A DNA stretch of 64,000 nt from assembly GCA_965216945.1 (NCBI GenBank), contig CBDCGU010000003.1, positions 1,984,001-2,048,000 of the forward strand, given 5' to 3'. Shown here piece after piece: positions 33,477 to 42,002 of the stretch (position 1 is its first letter; each line of letters starts with the position of its first letter). The position numbers were made by a program, and so were the translations under genes. Source of the DNA: DATHZQ01 sp965216945. Lineage in GTDB: Bacteria; Actinomycetota; Acidimicrobiia; Spongiisociales; UBA5794. The notes beneath the pieces were generated by a model. The model was not told the origin of the DNA. It saw nothing but the letters and a program-made list of their open reading frames with translations, and made no database searches.

Positions 33477-33986
33477 TCATGCGGGCTCGGCGACCCCCAA
33501 CTCGTCGGCCGTTCCCACACCCGACCAGCGTTCGACCTCGGCATCGATGTCGAGGCGCTGCACGATGGCCTTTTCGGCGTACTCGCCCCAGCTGCGGCGG
33601 GGGAGCATCCACATGACCTCGAACTCGTTGCCCGCGGGATCGACCCCGTAGAGGCTCAGGGTGGCTCCGTGTGACGACTCACCGGTGAGCGCACCGGCGG
33701 ATGCGAGCGTCGTGCGCAGATCCGCCAGCTGATCGATCGTGTCCACCTGCCAGGCCAGGTGGTAGAGCCCGGTGCTTCCGCGTTCCGGCCGGGGGGCCGT
33801 CGCACCGAGCCCGAAGAGGCCGAGATCATGGTGGTTCTGGGAATCGGGCGCACGCAGGAACGCGGCGTTGAAGCGCGACTCGGCCGACACCAGCTCGAAG
33901 CCGAGCACGTCCATGTAGAAGCGCTGAGCCTCGGCGAGGTCGGCCACGAACAGGACGGCGTGATTGAGGCGGCGGATACCAGTCAT
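33477..33986 (-). CDS. VOC (glyoxalase/extradiol dioxygenase-like) family protein
   Basis: The 169-residue product has two beta-alpha-beta-beta-beta modules: LNHAVLFVADLAEAQRFYMDVLGF and STGLYHLAWQVDTIDQLADL. Metal ligands would be His in LNHAV, His in YHLAW and Glu in NEFEVMW. A C-terminal 30-residue extension (about 140-169) goes beyond the usual fold. Closest in style to catechol-dioxygenase-like VOC proteins; substrate unknown. It lies just upstream of the Suc/Fer-like gene. Confidence 0.8.
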   Translation of the reverse strand: MTGIRRLNHAVLFVADLAEAQRFYMDVLGFELVSAESRFNAAFLRAPDSQNHHDLGLFGLGATAPRPERGSTGLYHLAWQVDTIDQLADLRTTLASAGALTGESSHGATLSLYGVDPAGNEFEVMWMLPRRSWGEYAEKAIVQRLDIDAEVERWSGVGTADELGVAEPA

Positions 33987-34009
33987 GTTGTCATCTTCCC
34001 AGACGAGAG

Positions 34010-34047
34010 CGATCCGGGGGACCAGCGGGTGTGGTGCCCCCGGATCG
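34010..34047 (-). terminator. Terminator after yceI-type gene
   Basis: CGATCCGGGGG (34010-34020) pairs perfectly with CCCCCGGATCG (34037-34047); inside it ACCA pairs with TGGT. This very stable hairpin lies 15 bases past the YceI stop and before the VOC gene on the same strand, separating the two transcription units. Confidence 0.75.
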
Positions 34048-34061
34048 CGTGGTGGCAGTGC

Positions 34062-34610
34062 TCAGCCGGCGGGGGCGGCCTGCACCTCCAGCTCGATGTC
34101 GACGTTCTTTCCGACCAGCCAGCCTCCGGCTTCGAGCGGGGCATTCCACGTGAGTCCCCAGTCCTCGCGGTTGATCTTGGTCGTGGCACTGAAGAGTGCC
34201 TTCTCGTTGCCCCAAGGATCGGTGACGAGACCGTGGTAGGCGAGCTGCAACGTCACCGGGTTGGTGACACCGCGGATCGTGAGATCCCCGTCCACCTCGT
34301 ATCCGGATCCGGCCGTGCGGATGCCTGTCGAAGCGAACTCCAGGGTCGGGAAGTCCTCGATGTGAAGGAAGTCGGGAGAACGGAGATGACCGTCACGATC
34401 CTCGACTCCGGTGTCGATGGAGCCGGCGTCGATGGTCACGCTGACGGAGGAGGCCTCTGGCGAGTCGCCGATGTCGATGGTGCCGGAGAAGGTCTTGAAA
34501 CTGCCGCGCACCTTGGCGGCCATCAGGTGGCGGGCCGAGAAGGTGACGGCGGTGTGAGTCGGGTCGATCGCCCACGTGCCGGGTGCGGGGAGGGTGAGTG
34601 TTTCGGCCAT
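34062..34610 (-). CDS. YceI-family lipid-binding protein
   Basis: The 182-residue protein matches the YceI lipocalin-like barrel: GTWAIDPTHTAVTFSARHLMAAKVRGSF, then SIDTGVEDRDGHLRSPDFLHIEDFPTLEF and LTIRGVTNPVTL. YceI proteins bind isoprenoid-type lipids. There is no signal peptide, unlike the periplasmic E. coli protein, which is usual for actinobacterial forms. Divergent from a MarR gene across a region with inverted repeats, so MarR control is likely. Confidence 0.88.
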   Translation of the reverse strand: MAETLTLPAPGTWAIDPTHTAVTFSARHLMAAKVRGSFKTFSGTIDIGDSPEASSVSVTIDAGSIDTGVEDRDGHLRSPDFLHIEDFPTLEFASTGIRTAGSGYEVDGDLTIRGVTNPVTLQLAYHGLVTDPWGNEKALFSATTKINREDWGLTWNAPLEAGGWLVGKNVDIELEVQAAPAG

Positions 34611-34630
34611 GTCGGGGGGGTTCTCCTTGC

Positions 34631-34694
34631 GATATGCAATATCTGATCAGGCAGGTAATGTAGCGGAGAAGTCCCTGACGTGTCAACATCTGAT
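34631..34694. promoter_or_regulatory. Candidate MarR operator region
   Basis: GATAT-GCA-ATATC (34631-34643), the palindrome CTGATCAG (34643-34650), and a repeated ATCTGAT (34641-34647 and 34688-34694) lie between the divergent YceI and MarR starts. TAATGT (34656-34661) could be a -10 element. Short inverted repeats here fit autoregulatory MarR sites; binding is inferred. Confidence 0.45.
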
Positions 34695-34710
34695 AGCTAA
34701 GGTATTCGCC

Positions 34711-35169
34711 GTGGCCAGCGACTCCTCACCACTCGACGATCCGCGTATCGCGTCCTTCGGCATGATGCTGGAGGCGACACGACGCCTCGAGCGTCTGTTC
34801 GAGAGGACGCTGCGTGACCAACATGACCTTTCCGAGGTGACATTCGAGGCGCTGCTTCGTATCGCCAGGTCACCCGACAGGCAGATGTCCATGACCCAAC
34901 TCGCCGACCAGATGGTGCTCACCTCTGGAGGTGTGACACGACTGGTCGATCGCCTCGCCGCCGCCGGACTGGCTGAGCGGCTGCGGTGCGACCAGGACCG
35001 CCGTGTCCAGTGGGCAAAGCTGACCGATCGAGGGCTCAGCGTCGTGACCAGCGCTGCGGAGAGCCACGTCCAGGATCTCGAGGCTCACTTCTCCTCGCTC
35101 ATGACGTCCGCCGAGATGCGGACGGTGACGAAGGTGTGCGACCGGCTTCGTGGTGAGTGCTCGTCGTAG
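34711..35169 (+). CDS. MarR-family regulator
   Basis: The 152-residue protein has the MarR winged helix: SEVTFEALLRIARSPDRQMSMTQLADQMVLTSGGVTRLVDRLAAAGLAERL, then the wing RCDQDRRVQWAKLTDRG. A C-terminal dimer helix follows. Ligand unknown. Start GTG 34711, with AAGG 8 bases upstream. It is divergent from the YceI gene, its most likely target. Confidence 0.85.
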   Translation: MASDSSPLDDPRIASFGMMLEATRRLERLFERTLRDQHDLSEVTFEALLRIARSPDRQMSMTQLADQMVLTSGGVTRLVDRLAAAGLAERLRCDQDRRVQWAKLTDRGLSVVTSAAESHVQDLEAHFSSLMTSAEMRTVTKVCDRLRGECSS

Positions 35170-35320
35170 TCGAGGGCGTTTCGGCAGAGACGACATCCGC
35201 CCTTGGCCGGCAATCGAGCCACCCCGGCTCATAGTCGCGACGTCGCCGATTCGGCGCCACGCCACGACCGGCTTCGACCACTTGTGACCGCAGCCGCTCG
35301 CCCTCCATGGGCGTTCGAGA

Positions 35321-37561
35321 TCAGCCGAGGCCCTCGATCACCTCTTTGAAGCTGATCAATCCTTGCTGGAGGGATTCGGCGAGAACGGCCAGCTCCGTCC
35401 CGGCGATGTCGACCACGATCGGCACGGTCAGGTCGACCGGGATCTCGGTTTGCACAGGCACCGTCTCGTTGATCGGGAACTCGAGGTCGAGGTTCACCGG
35501 AACCGTCACATCCACCGGGACGGTCACGTCGAGGGGGATGTCGATGCCGAACGGGCCCGCAATGGTGATGGTCGTGTCGATGGTTTCTCGGATCGGGATC
35601 GCGGTGTTCACAGGCACCTCGATGACGCGGTCGAGCACCACATCGACGTCGATGGGGATGGTCTCGTTGATCGGAACGAGGAACTGCAACGAGCTGGTGC
35701 GGAAGCTCTCCAGTCCGGCGACCGCCTCGTCGAGGCCGCTGCTGACCGTCGGCGCCAGGTCGGCCAGCTCGGCTTGGAACGCTGTGATCTGGGTGCCGAA
35801 CAACGCCGCTCCCGACTCGACACGCTGCATGTCTTCACGCAGGGCGGTGTTCTCGACTTCGAGGTCACCGACGCGGCCGAGCAACACCGCCACGACGACG
35901 CCGAGACCAACAACCAGAAGAGCGAGGATGCCGAGGCCGATCGCCAGGTTGCGGCTCGTTGCGGTTGTCATGCTCGCTCCTTGATCGTGCCGCGTGAAGG
36001 CGGCCATGGTGGTTTCGTCGGTGTCCGGTCGTTCGTCGCCGGCTGCGTGATGGGCTGAGGCGGGGCCATCGCGGCGGCCGGAGGTGCGCCTCATCAGGAG
36101 CGCAACACCCAGAGCTGCCAGGGTGACGACGGCCGCACCGATGAACGTCTCCGCAAGCGCAGATGTCGTGACGTCCGCCTGGGCAGCCTCGAGCGCCGAT
36201 GCGTAGTTGGGGTCGCCGAGCGGCGGTAGCTCGACGTTCTCCCGGAACTGGTTGAAACGGTGCAGACCCCAGGCGGTGAGTCCGGACAACCCGACGCTCA
36301 GTCCGACAAGCCGGAGGACGATGACGAGGCTGGCGGCGGTACCGCGGCGGTCGGCCGGGGCGCCATCGACGACCGCCGCCGTCGTGGGTGCCACCACGAG
36401 GCCGAATCCGGCGCCGAGCACGCCCAGCTGGATCGCCATCAGCGGATATGCCGTGTCGACATCCCAACCGACTCCCATCGCCAGGTAGGCGGCAACACCG
36501 AGGCTCAGGCCGAGCAGCACGGGTGGCTGGTACCACCAGCGCTCGGTGAGGCGTCCGCCGACGTAGGAGGTCACTGCCATTGCTGCGGTCAGGGCGCTCA
36601 GCACCCAGCCGGCGATGACCGCCGAGCGCTCGACATCCAGCTCGACGATGTTGACGAACAGCGGCACGTTGACCATTGCGATGACGAGCGCGGCGCCGAC
36701 GAGGAAGTTGATCACGACGGCGGCGGTGAGGTTGCGGCCTGAGAACAGGGCGAAGTCGATGATCGGCTCGTCCGTTCTGCGCTCCCTGATGAAGAAGGCG
36801 ACGGCGGCGATGGCGGCCACGGGATACAGCCAGCGGAGCCCCTCGCCGGAGCTACCCGTCAGTTCCTCGAGACCGCTGACCGACTGGATCTCGGCGCTCC
36901 CCAGCAACGCAAGGTTCAGCGCCACCAGCGTGACCGTCAGCGTTGCTGCCCCCACCCAGTCGATCTTGCCCGTGCGCACCGGCTCGTCGTATTCCGCCAG
37001 TGCCCACCAGGCGGCGACGATCCCGATGATGGCGAGCGGGATGTTGAGATAGAACTGCCATTGCCATGACAGGAAACGCACGAGCATCGCACCGAAGAGA
37101 GGTCCCCAGACCCAACCGAGTGTGTCGACGGCCCCCAGGATGCCGAGCGCTCGGGCCCGGCGGGCCTCGGCGAAGGCGTCACCCACCACCGCCATGCCGA
37201 TCGGGACGAGCGCCCCGCCTCCGATCGCCGTCAGCACCCGCCCGGCCAGGAACGGCCCCAGACTCGAAGTCTGCGGGATGATCACCGAGCCGATCAGAAA
37301 GAGGCCGAGGGCGGCGATGTACACCCGGCGACGACCGAACAGGTCGCTGAGACGGCCGGAGAACGGCATCACGGCGATGTAGGCGATCAGGTAGGCGTTC
37401 ACGATCCAGGCGGCATCGTCGAGACCGTCGGGGAGGACGATCCCGAGATCGCCGATGATCGGCCGCAGCATCGTGGAGACGACGGTCAGGTCGTCGGCGG
37501 CGACGAACACACCGAAGCCGACGACGGCCAGCACGGCCATGGGGGACGCGGCTCGCCTCAT
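35321..37561 (-). CDS. DHA2-type MFS transporter continuous with a membrane-anchored repeat domain
   Basis: One uninterrupted 746-residue frame. Residues 1-495 are a 14-helix MFS drug-exporter type (AAWIVNAYLIAYIAVMPFSGRLSDLFGRRR motif A; WRWxFYLNIP-like SWQWQFYLNIPLA). After a 35-residue hydrophilic linker, residue 531 is Met with AAGGAG five bases upstream (ATG at 35971), starting a 216-residue domain with its own membrane helix (NLAIGLGILALLVVGLGVVVAVLL), a coiled coil, and about 110 residues of VPxxxTIPI-like alternating strands. So this may be one fusion, two proteins, or both. The repeat part resembles amphipathic strands that could stack as a beta structure outside the membrane. The start is ATG 37561. 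Confidence 0.7.
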   Translation of the reverse strand: MRRAASPMAVLAVVGFGVFVAADDLTVVSTMLRPIIGDLGIVLPDGLDDAAWIVNAYLIAYIAVMPFSGRLSDLFGRRRVYIAALGLFLIGSVIIPQTSSLGPFLAGRVLTAIGGGALVPIGMAVVGDAFAEARRARALGILGAVDTLGWVWGPLFGAMLVRFLSWQWQFYLNIPLAIIGIVAAWWALAEYDEPVRTGKIDWVGAATLTVTLVALNLALLGSAEIQSVSGLEELTGSSGEGLRWLYPVAAIAAVAFFIRERRTDEPIIDFALFSGRNLTAAVVINFLVGAALVIAMVNVPLFVNIVELDVERSAVIAGWVLSALTAAMAVTSYVGGRLTERWWYQPPVLLGLSLGVAAYLAMGVGWDVDTAYPLMAIQLGVLGAGFGLVVAPTTAAVVDGAPADRRGTAASLVIVLRLVGLSVGLSGLTAWGLHRFNQFRENVELPPLGDPNYASALEAAQADVTTSALAETFIGAAVVTLAALGVALLMRRTSGRRDGPASAHHAAGDERPDTDETTMAAFTRHDQGASMTTATSRNLAIGLGILALLVVGLGVVVAVLLGRVGDLEVENTALREDMQRVESGAALFGTQITAFQAELADLAPTVSSGLDEAVAGLESFRTSSLQFLVPINETIPIDVDVVLDRVIEVPVNTAIPIRETIDTTITIAGPFGIDIPLDVTVPVDVTVPVNLDLEFPINETVPVQTEIPVDLTVPIVVDIAGTELAVLAESLQQGLISFKEVIEGLG

Positions 37562-37689
37562 TCGGCGGACCGTCTCACGACCTCGTCCCGTTCAATGCGG
37601 CCGAGCCGGAAGTCGCTGCGATCTCTGCGGACTGTCGCCGGGAACCTGCAACATGCCGCTCAGCGCTCGGTGCGTCATGAGGCGGAGCG

Positions 37690-38406
37690 CTATGCATCGA
37701 GATCCGGGACGGTGATCTCGACCGGCTCTCCGTATTCGAAGAACCGCAGCGTCCATTGGCTGTCCTCGCCGCGGTACTGCGTGGGGAACTCGGCGATGCG
37801 GACGGCCCCGTCGACCGGATCGAGCCACAGGTCCAGCACCACGTCCTGGCTGACCAGGCCCGCGGTGATGACGGCGATACGGTCCTCGGCGGCGAGACCT
37901 CTCACGTGGTAGAGCGGCTCGCCGTCGACCTCCTCCACGCCCACCAGCTCGGCGTCTGCCAGCTCGCCGGCGAGAAGCGGCCGCCACCCGAGCTCCGGAT
38001 CGAAGAGCGTCGCCGGGTCGAAGGCGTACCCCTCAGGTGTCGCTTCCCAGTCGCCGGTGATGGGATTCGTGATGTAGGTATCGCCGTCGACGGCGATTGC
38101 GCCGACCTGGGCACGCAGGTCGCCGACCGACACCACGACCACGGCGTCGGCCGCACTCGGGCCCTCGAACCGGCCCTCGGCACTCACGAACTCGAGCGCA
38201 TCGAGGGGATCGATGTAGACGGGGGCGCCGCCGCGTTCGATGGTGAACTGCACGGTGTCCACCATGCCCATCGTCGTGGCGGAGGCGGCGAGGACCCCGC
38301 CGATGTCCGGCGGAAGCGTCGGACCGCTCGCTTCGTCGCCCCCGCATGCAGCCAGGGACACCGCAAGCGCGACGACAACGGTCATCGTGACGGCGAAGCG
38401 GCGCAC
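37690..38406 (-). CDS. LppX/LprAFG-like lipoprotein
   Basis: The 238-residue product starts at GTG 38406, 4 bases after GAGGAG, with RRFAVTMTVVVALAVSLAAC (lipobox at LAAC). The mature domain follows LppX_LprAFG style: TVQFTIERGGAPVYIDPLDALEFVSAEGRFEG, GDTYITNPITGDWEAT, and a late LWLDPVDGAVRIAEF. Such proteins carry lipids between membrane and cell wall in mycobacteria. A second lipoprotein of similar plan lies on the other side of the repeat array, same strand. Confidence 0.75.
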   Translation of the reverse strand: MRRFAVTMTVVVALAVSLAACGGDEASGPTLPPDIGGVLAASATTMGMVDTVQFTIERGGAPVYIDPLDALEFVSAEGRFEGPSAADAVVVVSVGDLRAQVGAIAVDGDTYITNPITGDWEATPEGYAFDPATLFDPELGWRPLLAGELADAELVGVEEVDGEPLYHVRGLAAEDRIAVITAGLVSQDVVLDLWLDPVDGAVRIAEFPTQYRGEDSQWTLRFFEYGEPVEITVPDLDA

Positions 38407-38469
38407 AAACTCCTCAATCGTGGCTGGGTCCACGATACCGGTGTCGGGTTCATTTCGATCCACGGCATT

Positions 38470-39335
38470 TCGATCGAGGCGGGCCTCGATCGAGTTTGTG
38501 TGGTGCGGCTGCGCCGCGCTGTCCTCGATCGTGATGACGGCGAAGCCGCCATCACGATGAACGAGGGGGAGGCGCGGAGCTTCCCCCTCGTGCTCCCCCT
38601 CCAGAGCGGGAGTTTCGATCGAGGCAGGATCAATTTCGATCGAGGCAGGCCTCGATCGAGCTTTGTGACGTGCGGCTGCGCCGCGCTGTGTTGTTGGTGG
38701 GGTGCACCGCACGGGTCGCTGCACCCCACGTCGAGGGGGTTCCGCGGAGCTCCACCAAGCAGGGTTTCGATCGAGGCGGGCCTCGATCGAGTTTGTGTGG
38801 TGCGGCTGCGCCGCGCTGTGTTGTTGGTGGGGTGCACCGCACGGGTCGCTGCACCCCACGTCGAGGGGGTTCCGCGGAGCTCCACCCCCTCGAGCACCCC
38901 GGCACCCGCCCGAAGTCTCCCGCGGTTCGAGTGCCGCGAGCGACGAGCGGAGCGACGTCGCCAGGAGGGGGTTGTTTGAAGGGGGAAGCTCCGCGCCTCC
39001 CCCTTCAATCTTCGTTCGGTGGCTCCGCCACCGAACGAAGCAGGGAATCGCCGGCCCGAAGGGCCGACACATGAACTCGACCACGAGCGGATGCTCGGGG
39101 TCGAAACAACTCGCCCGAAGCCTGCTTCGGGCGAAATCGACGAGCGGAGCGATGTCGCCGGGGAGGGGGTTGTTTGAAGGGGGAAGCTCCGCGCCTCCCC
39201 CTTCAATCTTCGTTCGGTGGCTTCGCCGCCGAACGAAGCAGGGAATCGCCGGCCCGAAGGGCCGACACAAGAACTCGACCACGAGCGGATGCTCGGGGTC
39301 GAAACAACTCGCCCGAAGCCTGCTTCGGGCGAAAT
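38470..39335. repeat. Mosaic array of inverted repeats, with internal direct duplications
   Basis: About 15 hairpins stand almost end to end. Examples: TCGATCGAGGC/GCCTCGATCGA in several copies; GTGGGGTGCA/TGCACCCCAC (two copies); TCGAGGGGGT/ACCCCCTCGA; TGAAGGGGGA/TCCCCCTTCA (two copies); CTTCGTTCGGTGG/CCACCGAACGAAG (38011 bases later repeated with compensating changes at about 39209-39239); TCGCCCGAAGC/GCTTCGGGCGA (two copies). Positions 38671-38756 recur identically at 38801-38886. A 197-base composite unit occurs in tandem (38941-39137 and 39138-39335) with few differences. Loops are short and GC rich. Sits between two minus-strand lipoprotein genes. No coding evidence. Confidence 0.85.
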
Positions 39336-39338
39336 GCC

Positions 39339-40358
39339 CTAGAAGTCGAACAGACCGCCGAGCTCCTCGGCGTCGGTGACGTCACTCGGATCGGGCTCGG
39401 CGATGTCGATCGATGCGCCGTAGTCGTAGATCTCGAACGTCATGCTCATCGTGTCGAAACCCTCGCCCGGAGCGGCGTCGACGTCGGCTCCGGAGAACTC
39501 CATGACATACCGGTACACGAGGTTGTCATCGCCGATCCACACCTGGAGTGGCAGCTCGTCGAACGGCAGCGGCCCTTGTGCTTCGATCTCGGCGCGTTCT
39601 TCGGGCGTGGCGGTCTCGAGCAGCTTTTGCATGTCGATCAGGACGAGATAGCGCGTCGTCTCGACACCACGCACGTCTTCGCGGCCCAAATCGGTGATCT
39701 CGGCATCCGCGTTGGCGAAGGTGTCGAGCGCTCCCGTCGGGTTCGCAGGGCTCACACCGCCGGAGAAGCCTCCGGCCGCCGAACCTGCCTCGTCGGCGGG
39801 CATGCTGATCCACTCGGTTTCGACCCCGAGGAATGCGCCGAAGAACGGGAACCGCATGTAGGCGACGTCGCCGAACGAGCGGATCTCCATCTCGGAGAAC
39901 AGATCCTCGAAGCCCGGTGGGATGTCCTCGCCGGCGGCAGCGGCGATTCCGCTGAGATCCATCGTGAAGGCGAACACACCTGCTTCGTTGTCGAAGGCGC
40001 CCGAGAACGGCATGGTGAACTCGGTGCCGGCGGGGAGGCCCTCGATGCCGGCGATGGCGATCGATCCCTCCATCCGGGCCGAGCTCACCTCGGCCGTTTG
40101 GGCGAGGGCGGTCTGCAGTGCGCCAAGACCGACGGTCTCGCCGGCTGTCGTCGTGGTCTCCTGGGCCGTTGTCGTCGTCGCGGCCGCAGTCGTCGTTGTT
40201 TCGGTTGCGGCCGTGGTGTCGGCCACAGTTGTTGTCGTTTCGGCAGCGGTCGTCGCGGGCTCGTCGCCCGCGGCAGCGTCCGCCTCTCCCGAGTCGCCGC
40301 ATGCCCCTGCGATCAGCGCAAGGACGGCGAGCAAGAGCGCCACTCGTCGTGTAGCCAC
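39339..40358 (-). CDS. Lipoprotein with Thr-rich linker, LppX-like
   Basis: The 339-residue product starts at GTG 40358 (AGGGGTG upstream) with ATRRVALLLAVLALIAGAC, a lipoprotein signal. A linker of about 45 residues made mostly of Thr and Ala follows. The folded part (TAEVSSARMEGSIAIAGIEGL onward) has LppX/LprAFG features, including DVAYMRFPFF and a late DDNLVYRYVMEFS. It is likely a cell-envelope lipid-binding protein on the outer membrane face. Divergent from mtfA. Confidence 0.7.
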   Translation of the reverse strand: MATRRVALLLAVLALIAGACGDSGEADAAAGDEPATTAAETTTTVADTTAATETTTTAAATTTTAQETTTTAGETVGLGALQTALAQTAEVSSARMEGSIAIAGIEGLPAGTEFTMPFSGAFDNEAGVFAFTMDLSGIAAAAGEDIPPGFEDLFSEMEIRSFGDVAYMRFPFFGAFLGVETEWISMPADEAGSAAGGFSGGVSPANPTGALDTFANADAEITDLGREDVRGVETTRYLVLIDMQKLLETATPEERAEIEAQGPLPFDELPLQVWIGDDNLVYRYVMEFSGADVDAAPGEGFDTMSMTFEIYDYGASIDIAEPDPSDVTDAEELGGLFDF

Positions 40359-40528
40359 GTTTTCACCCCTACTTGTGTCTGGCTGCAGTCCAGTCTGCGG
40401 GCAAGACGCCAACTACGCCAAGGGTCGCTCGGCCCATTGTGCGCCCCCGGGTTTCCCTCGGCCGCCGCTGCCGGCAGGCTGCCACGCCCACAGCCATGTT
40501 GTGATCGGCACACCTCTAACTTGCCGGG

Positions 40529-41269
40529 ATGTTCCGCAGACGTCGCAAGGACGATCCGATCCCCCGCGGGGAGATTCGCTCGGTGCTGGATGAGCGGGTC
40601 GCACTGTGGCACGATCTCGCACGGGGTGACCGGGAGCGCCTCCTGGCCCGGATGGGGCCGTTCGTGAGCGGCCGGCGTTGGGAGGGTGTCGGCGTCGACG
40701 TGGATCGTCGCATCCAGATCGTCGTTGGTGCCCACGCACAGATCATGGCGCTGGGCTTCGACCGCGATCCGTTCGACGATGTGACATCGATCGTGGTCTA
40801 CCCAACGACCGTCGTGCGACGGGGATCGCGCCAACTCGGCGGCGGCGTCGCCGCCACTGGGCCGCTTGCGATCCATGGGGAGACCGTGCGTGGCGGTCCC
40901 GTGGTGCTGGTGTGGCGGGCGATCGACACCGGCTCGCGGCACCCGGAGCGGGGCCGGAACGTTGCGATCCACGAGTTTGCACACCGGCTCGACCTCGTCG
41001 ACGGTGTTGTCGACGGCATGCCACCGCTGCCCAGCAGGACGGACGAGCTGGCATGGCAGCGGGTGCTCGGCGATGCCTACGACCGGCTCGTCGCCGAGAT
41101 CGACCCCTTTCTGGGCCGGTACGCCAGCACCAATCACGGGGAGCTGTTCGCCGTCGCCAGTGAGCGCTTCTTCACCCGGCCTGCCGAGCTGGCTGCACGG
41201 TTTCCCGAGCTCTACGGTGCCCTGCGGGGCTTCTACCGGCAAGACCCGATCGAACGTCGACCGACCTGA
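40529..41269 (+). CDS. mtfA: MtfA-family zinc peptidase
   Basis: The 246-residue protein has the MtfA zinc site HEFAHRLDLVDG (HExxH) and the later STNHGELFAVASERFF segment with the third ligand Glu. In E. coli MtfA binds the glucose regulator Mlc and has aminopeptidase activity; in an actinobacterium Mlc is absent, so the partner differs. Cytoplasmic. TAACTT (40517-40522) lies 6 bases before the ATG with no ribosome site, suggesting leaderless translation. Confidence 0.82.
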   Translation: MFRRRRKDDPIPRGEIRSVLDERVALWHDLARGDRERLLARMGPFVSGRRWEGVGVDVDRRIQIVVGAHAQIMALGFDRDPFDDVTSIVVYPTTVVRRGSRQLGGGVAATGPLAIHGETVRGGPVVLVWRAIDTGSRHPERGRNVAIHEFAHRLDLVDGVVDGMPPLPSRTDELAWQRVLGDAYDRLVAEIDPFLGRYASTNHGELFAVASERFFTRPAELAARFPELYGALRGFYRQDPIERRPT

Positions 41270-41367
41270 GCGACGCATCGCACCGCCGGCGTGAGGACGC
41301 CGTAGTCGGTGTGCAGACCGCACGTGTCGTTCGGGCTACTGTCGTGGCCTCGCACCGAGGAGGGGAC

Positions 41368-41826
41368 GTGGGCGGAGACCAGCGTGGGACCAGCATCCAG
41401 GAGCGGTTCAACCCGGGCGGTATGTGCTTCGGTTGCGGTCCGGCCAACCCCGTCGGTCTGCACCTCGCCAGCTACCCGGAGGGTGATCTCGTCACGGCCG
41501 AGTTCGAGATCCCGGTTCTGTTCGAGAACGGATACGGGATCGCCAATGGCGGCGTGGTCACGACATTGCTCGACTGCCACACCGGAGCGGTGCTCGTCAA
41601 CGAGCTGCACGGCTACGAATGGACCGAACATCCACCGTTCCTGACGTACCGGCTGGATGTGTCGTTGCAGCGTCCGACGCCGCTCGAGACCTCGCTGCGC
41701 ATCACGGGCCGGCTCGCCGAGCGGCGGTCGACCGAGCTGTTGGTCGAGGCAGAGATCGTCGACCCCAGCGGAGAGACGACGGCGTCGATCCGCGCCGGGT
41801 GGAGACCGGTGCTCCGGCGCCTCTGA
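41368..41826 (+). CDS. PaaI-type hotdog thioesterase
   Basis: The 152-residue protein has a hotdog fold with N-terminal MCFGCGPANPVGLHL, typical of the actinobacterial PaaI thioesterase group, and GIANGGVVTTLLDCHTGAVL at the hotdog helix, where the catalytic acid lies. A second strand set ends with ASIRAGWRPV. The Cys-rich opening is common in relatives and may be structural. Start GTG 41368 follows GAGGAGGGG; an ATG 19 codons earlier has no ribosome site. Confidence 0.78.
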   Translation: MGGDQRGTSIQERFNPGGMCFGCGPANPVGLHLASYPEGDLVTAEFEIPVLFENGYGIANGGVVTTLLDCHTGAVLVNELHGYEWTEHPPFLTYRLDVSLQRPTPLETSLRITGRLAERRSTELLVEAEIVDPSGETTASIRAGWRPVLRRL

Positions 41827-42002
41827 GCGAGCTGCCGCCACGTTCACCCATCCGTGACGACAGCGCCCGCGAGATTCGGGCAGCCTCATGCCCGTACCCG
41901 TCGTCGCTGATCTCGGGCGTTCCCGGGACTTTCGCCTCTACTCCCCGAAGGCCGTTTCCGATTTCTTGACTCAGGAACTCATAAAGGCTGCGGGAGGAAG
42001 GT

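Noticed and set aside
38407..39282. Open frame on the minus strand continuous with the lipoprotein gene through the hairpin array
   Set aside because: The frame stays open only because the repeats are GC rich and lack stops; its translation is repetitive and unlike any domain, and the lipoprotein has a proper signal peptide and ribosome site at 38406.
38470..39335. CRISPR array
   Set aside because: Repeats are inverted, of several kinds and uneven length, with no regular unique spacers and no cas genes.
41967..41981. FNR or Rrf2 box TGACTCAGGAACTCA upstream of the nitrate operon
   Set aside because: Only 4 of 5 arm bases match and the spacing is not that of FNR (TTGAT-N4-ATCAA); too weak to call, though the location is right.
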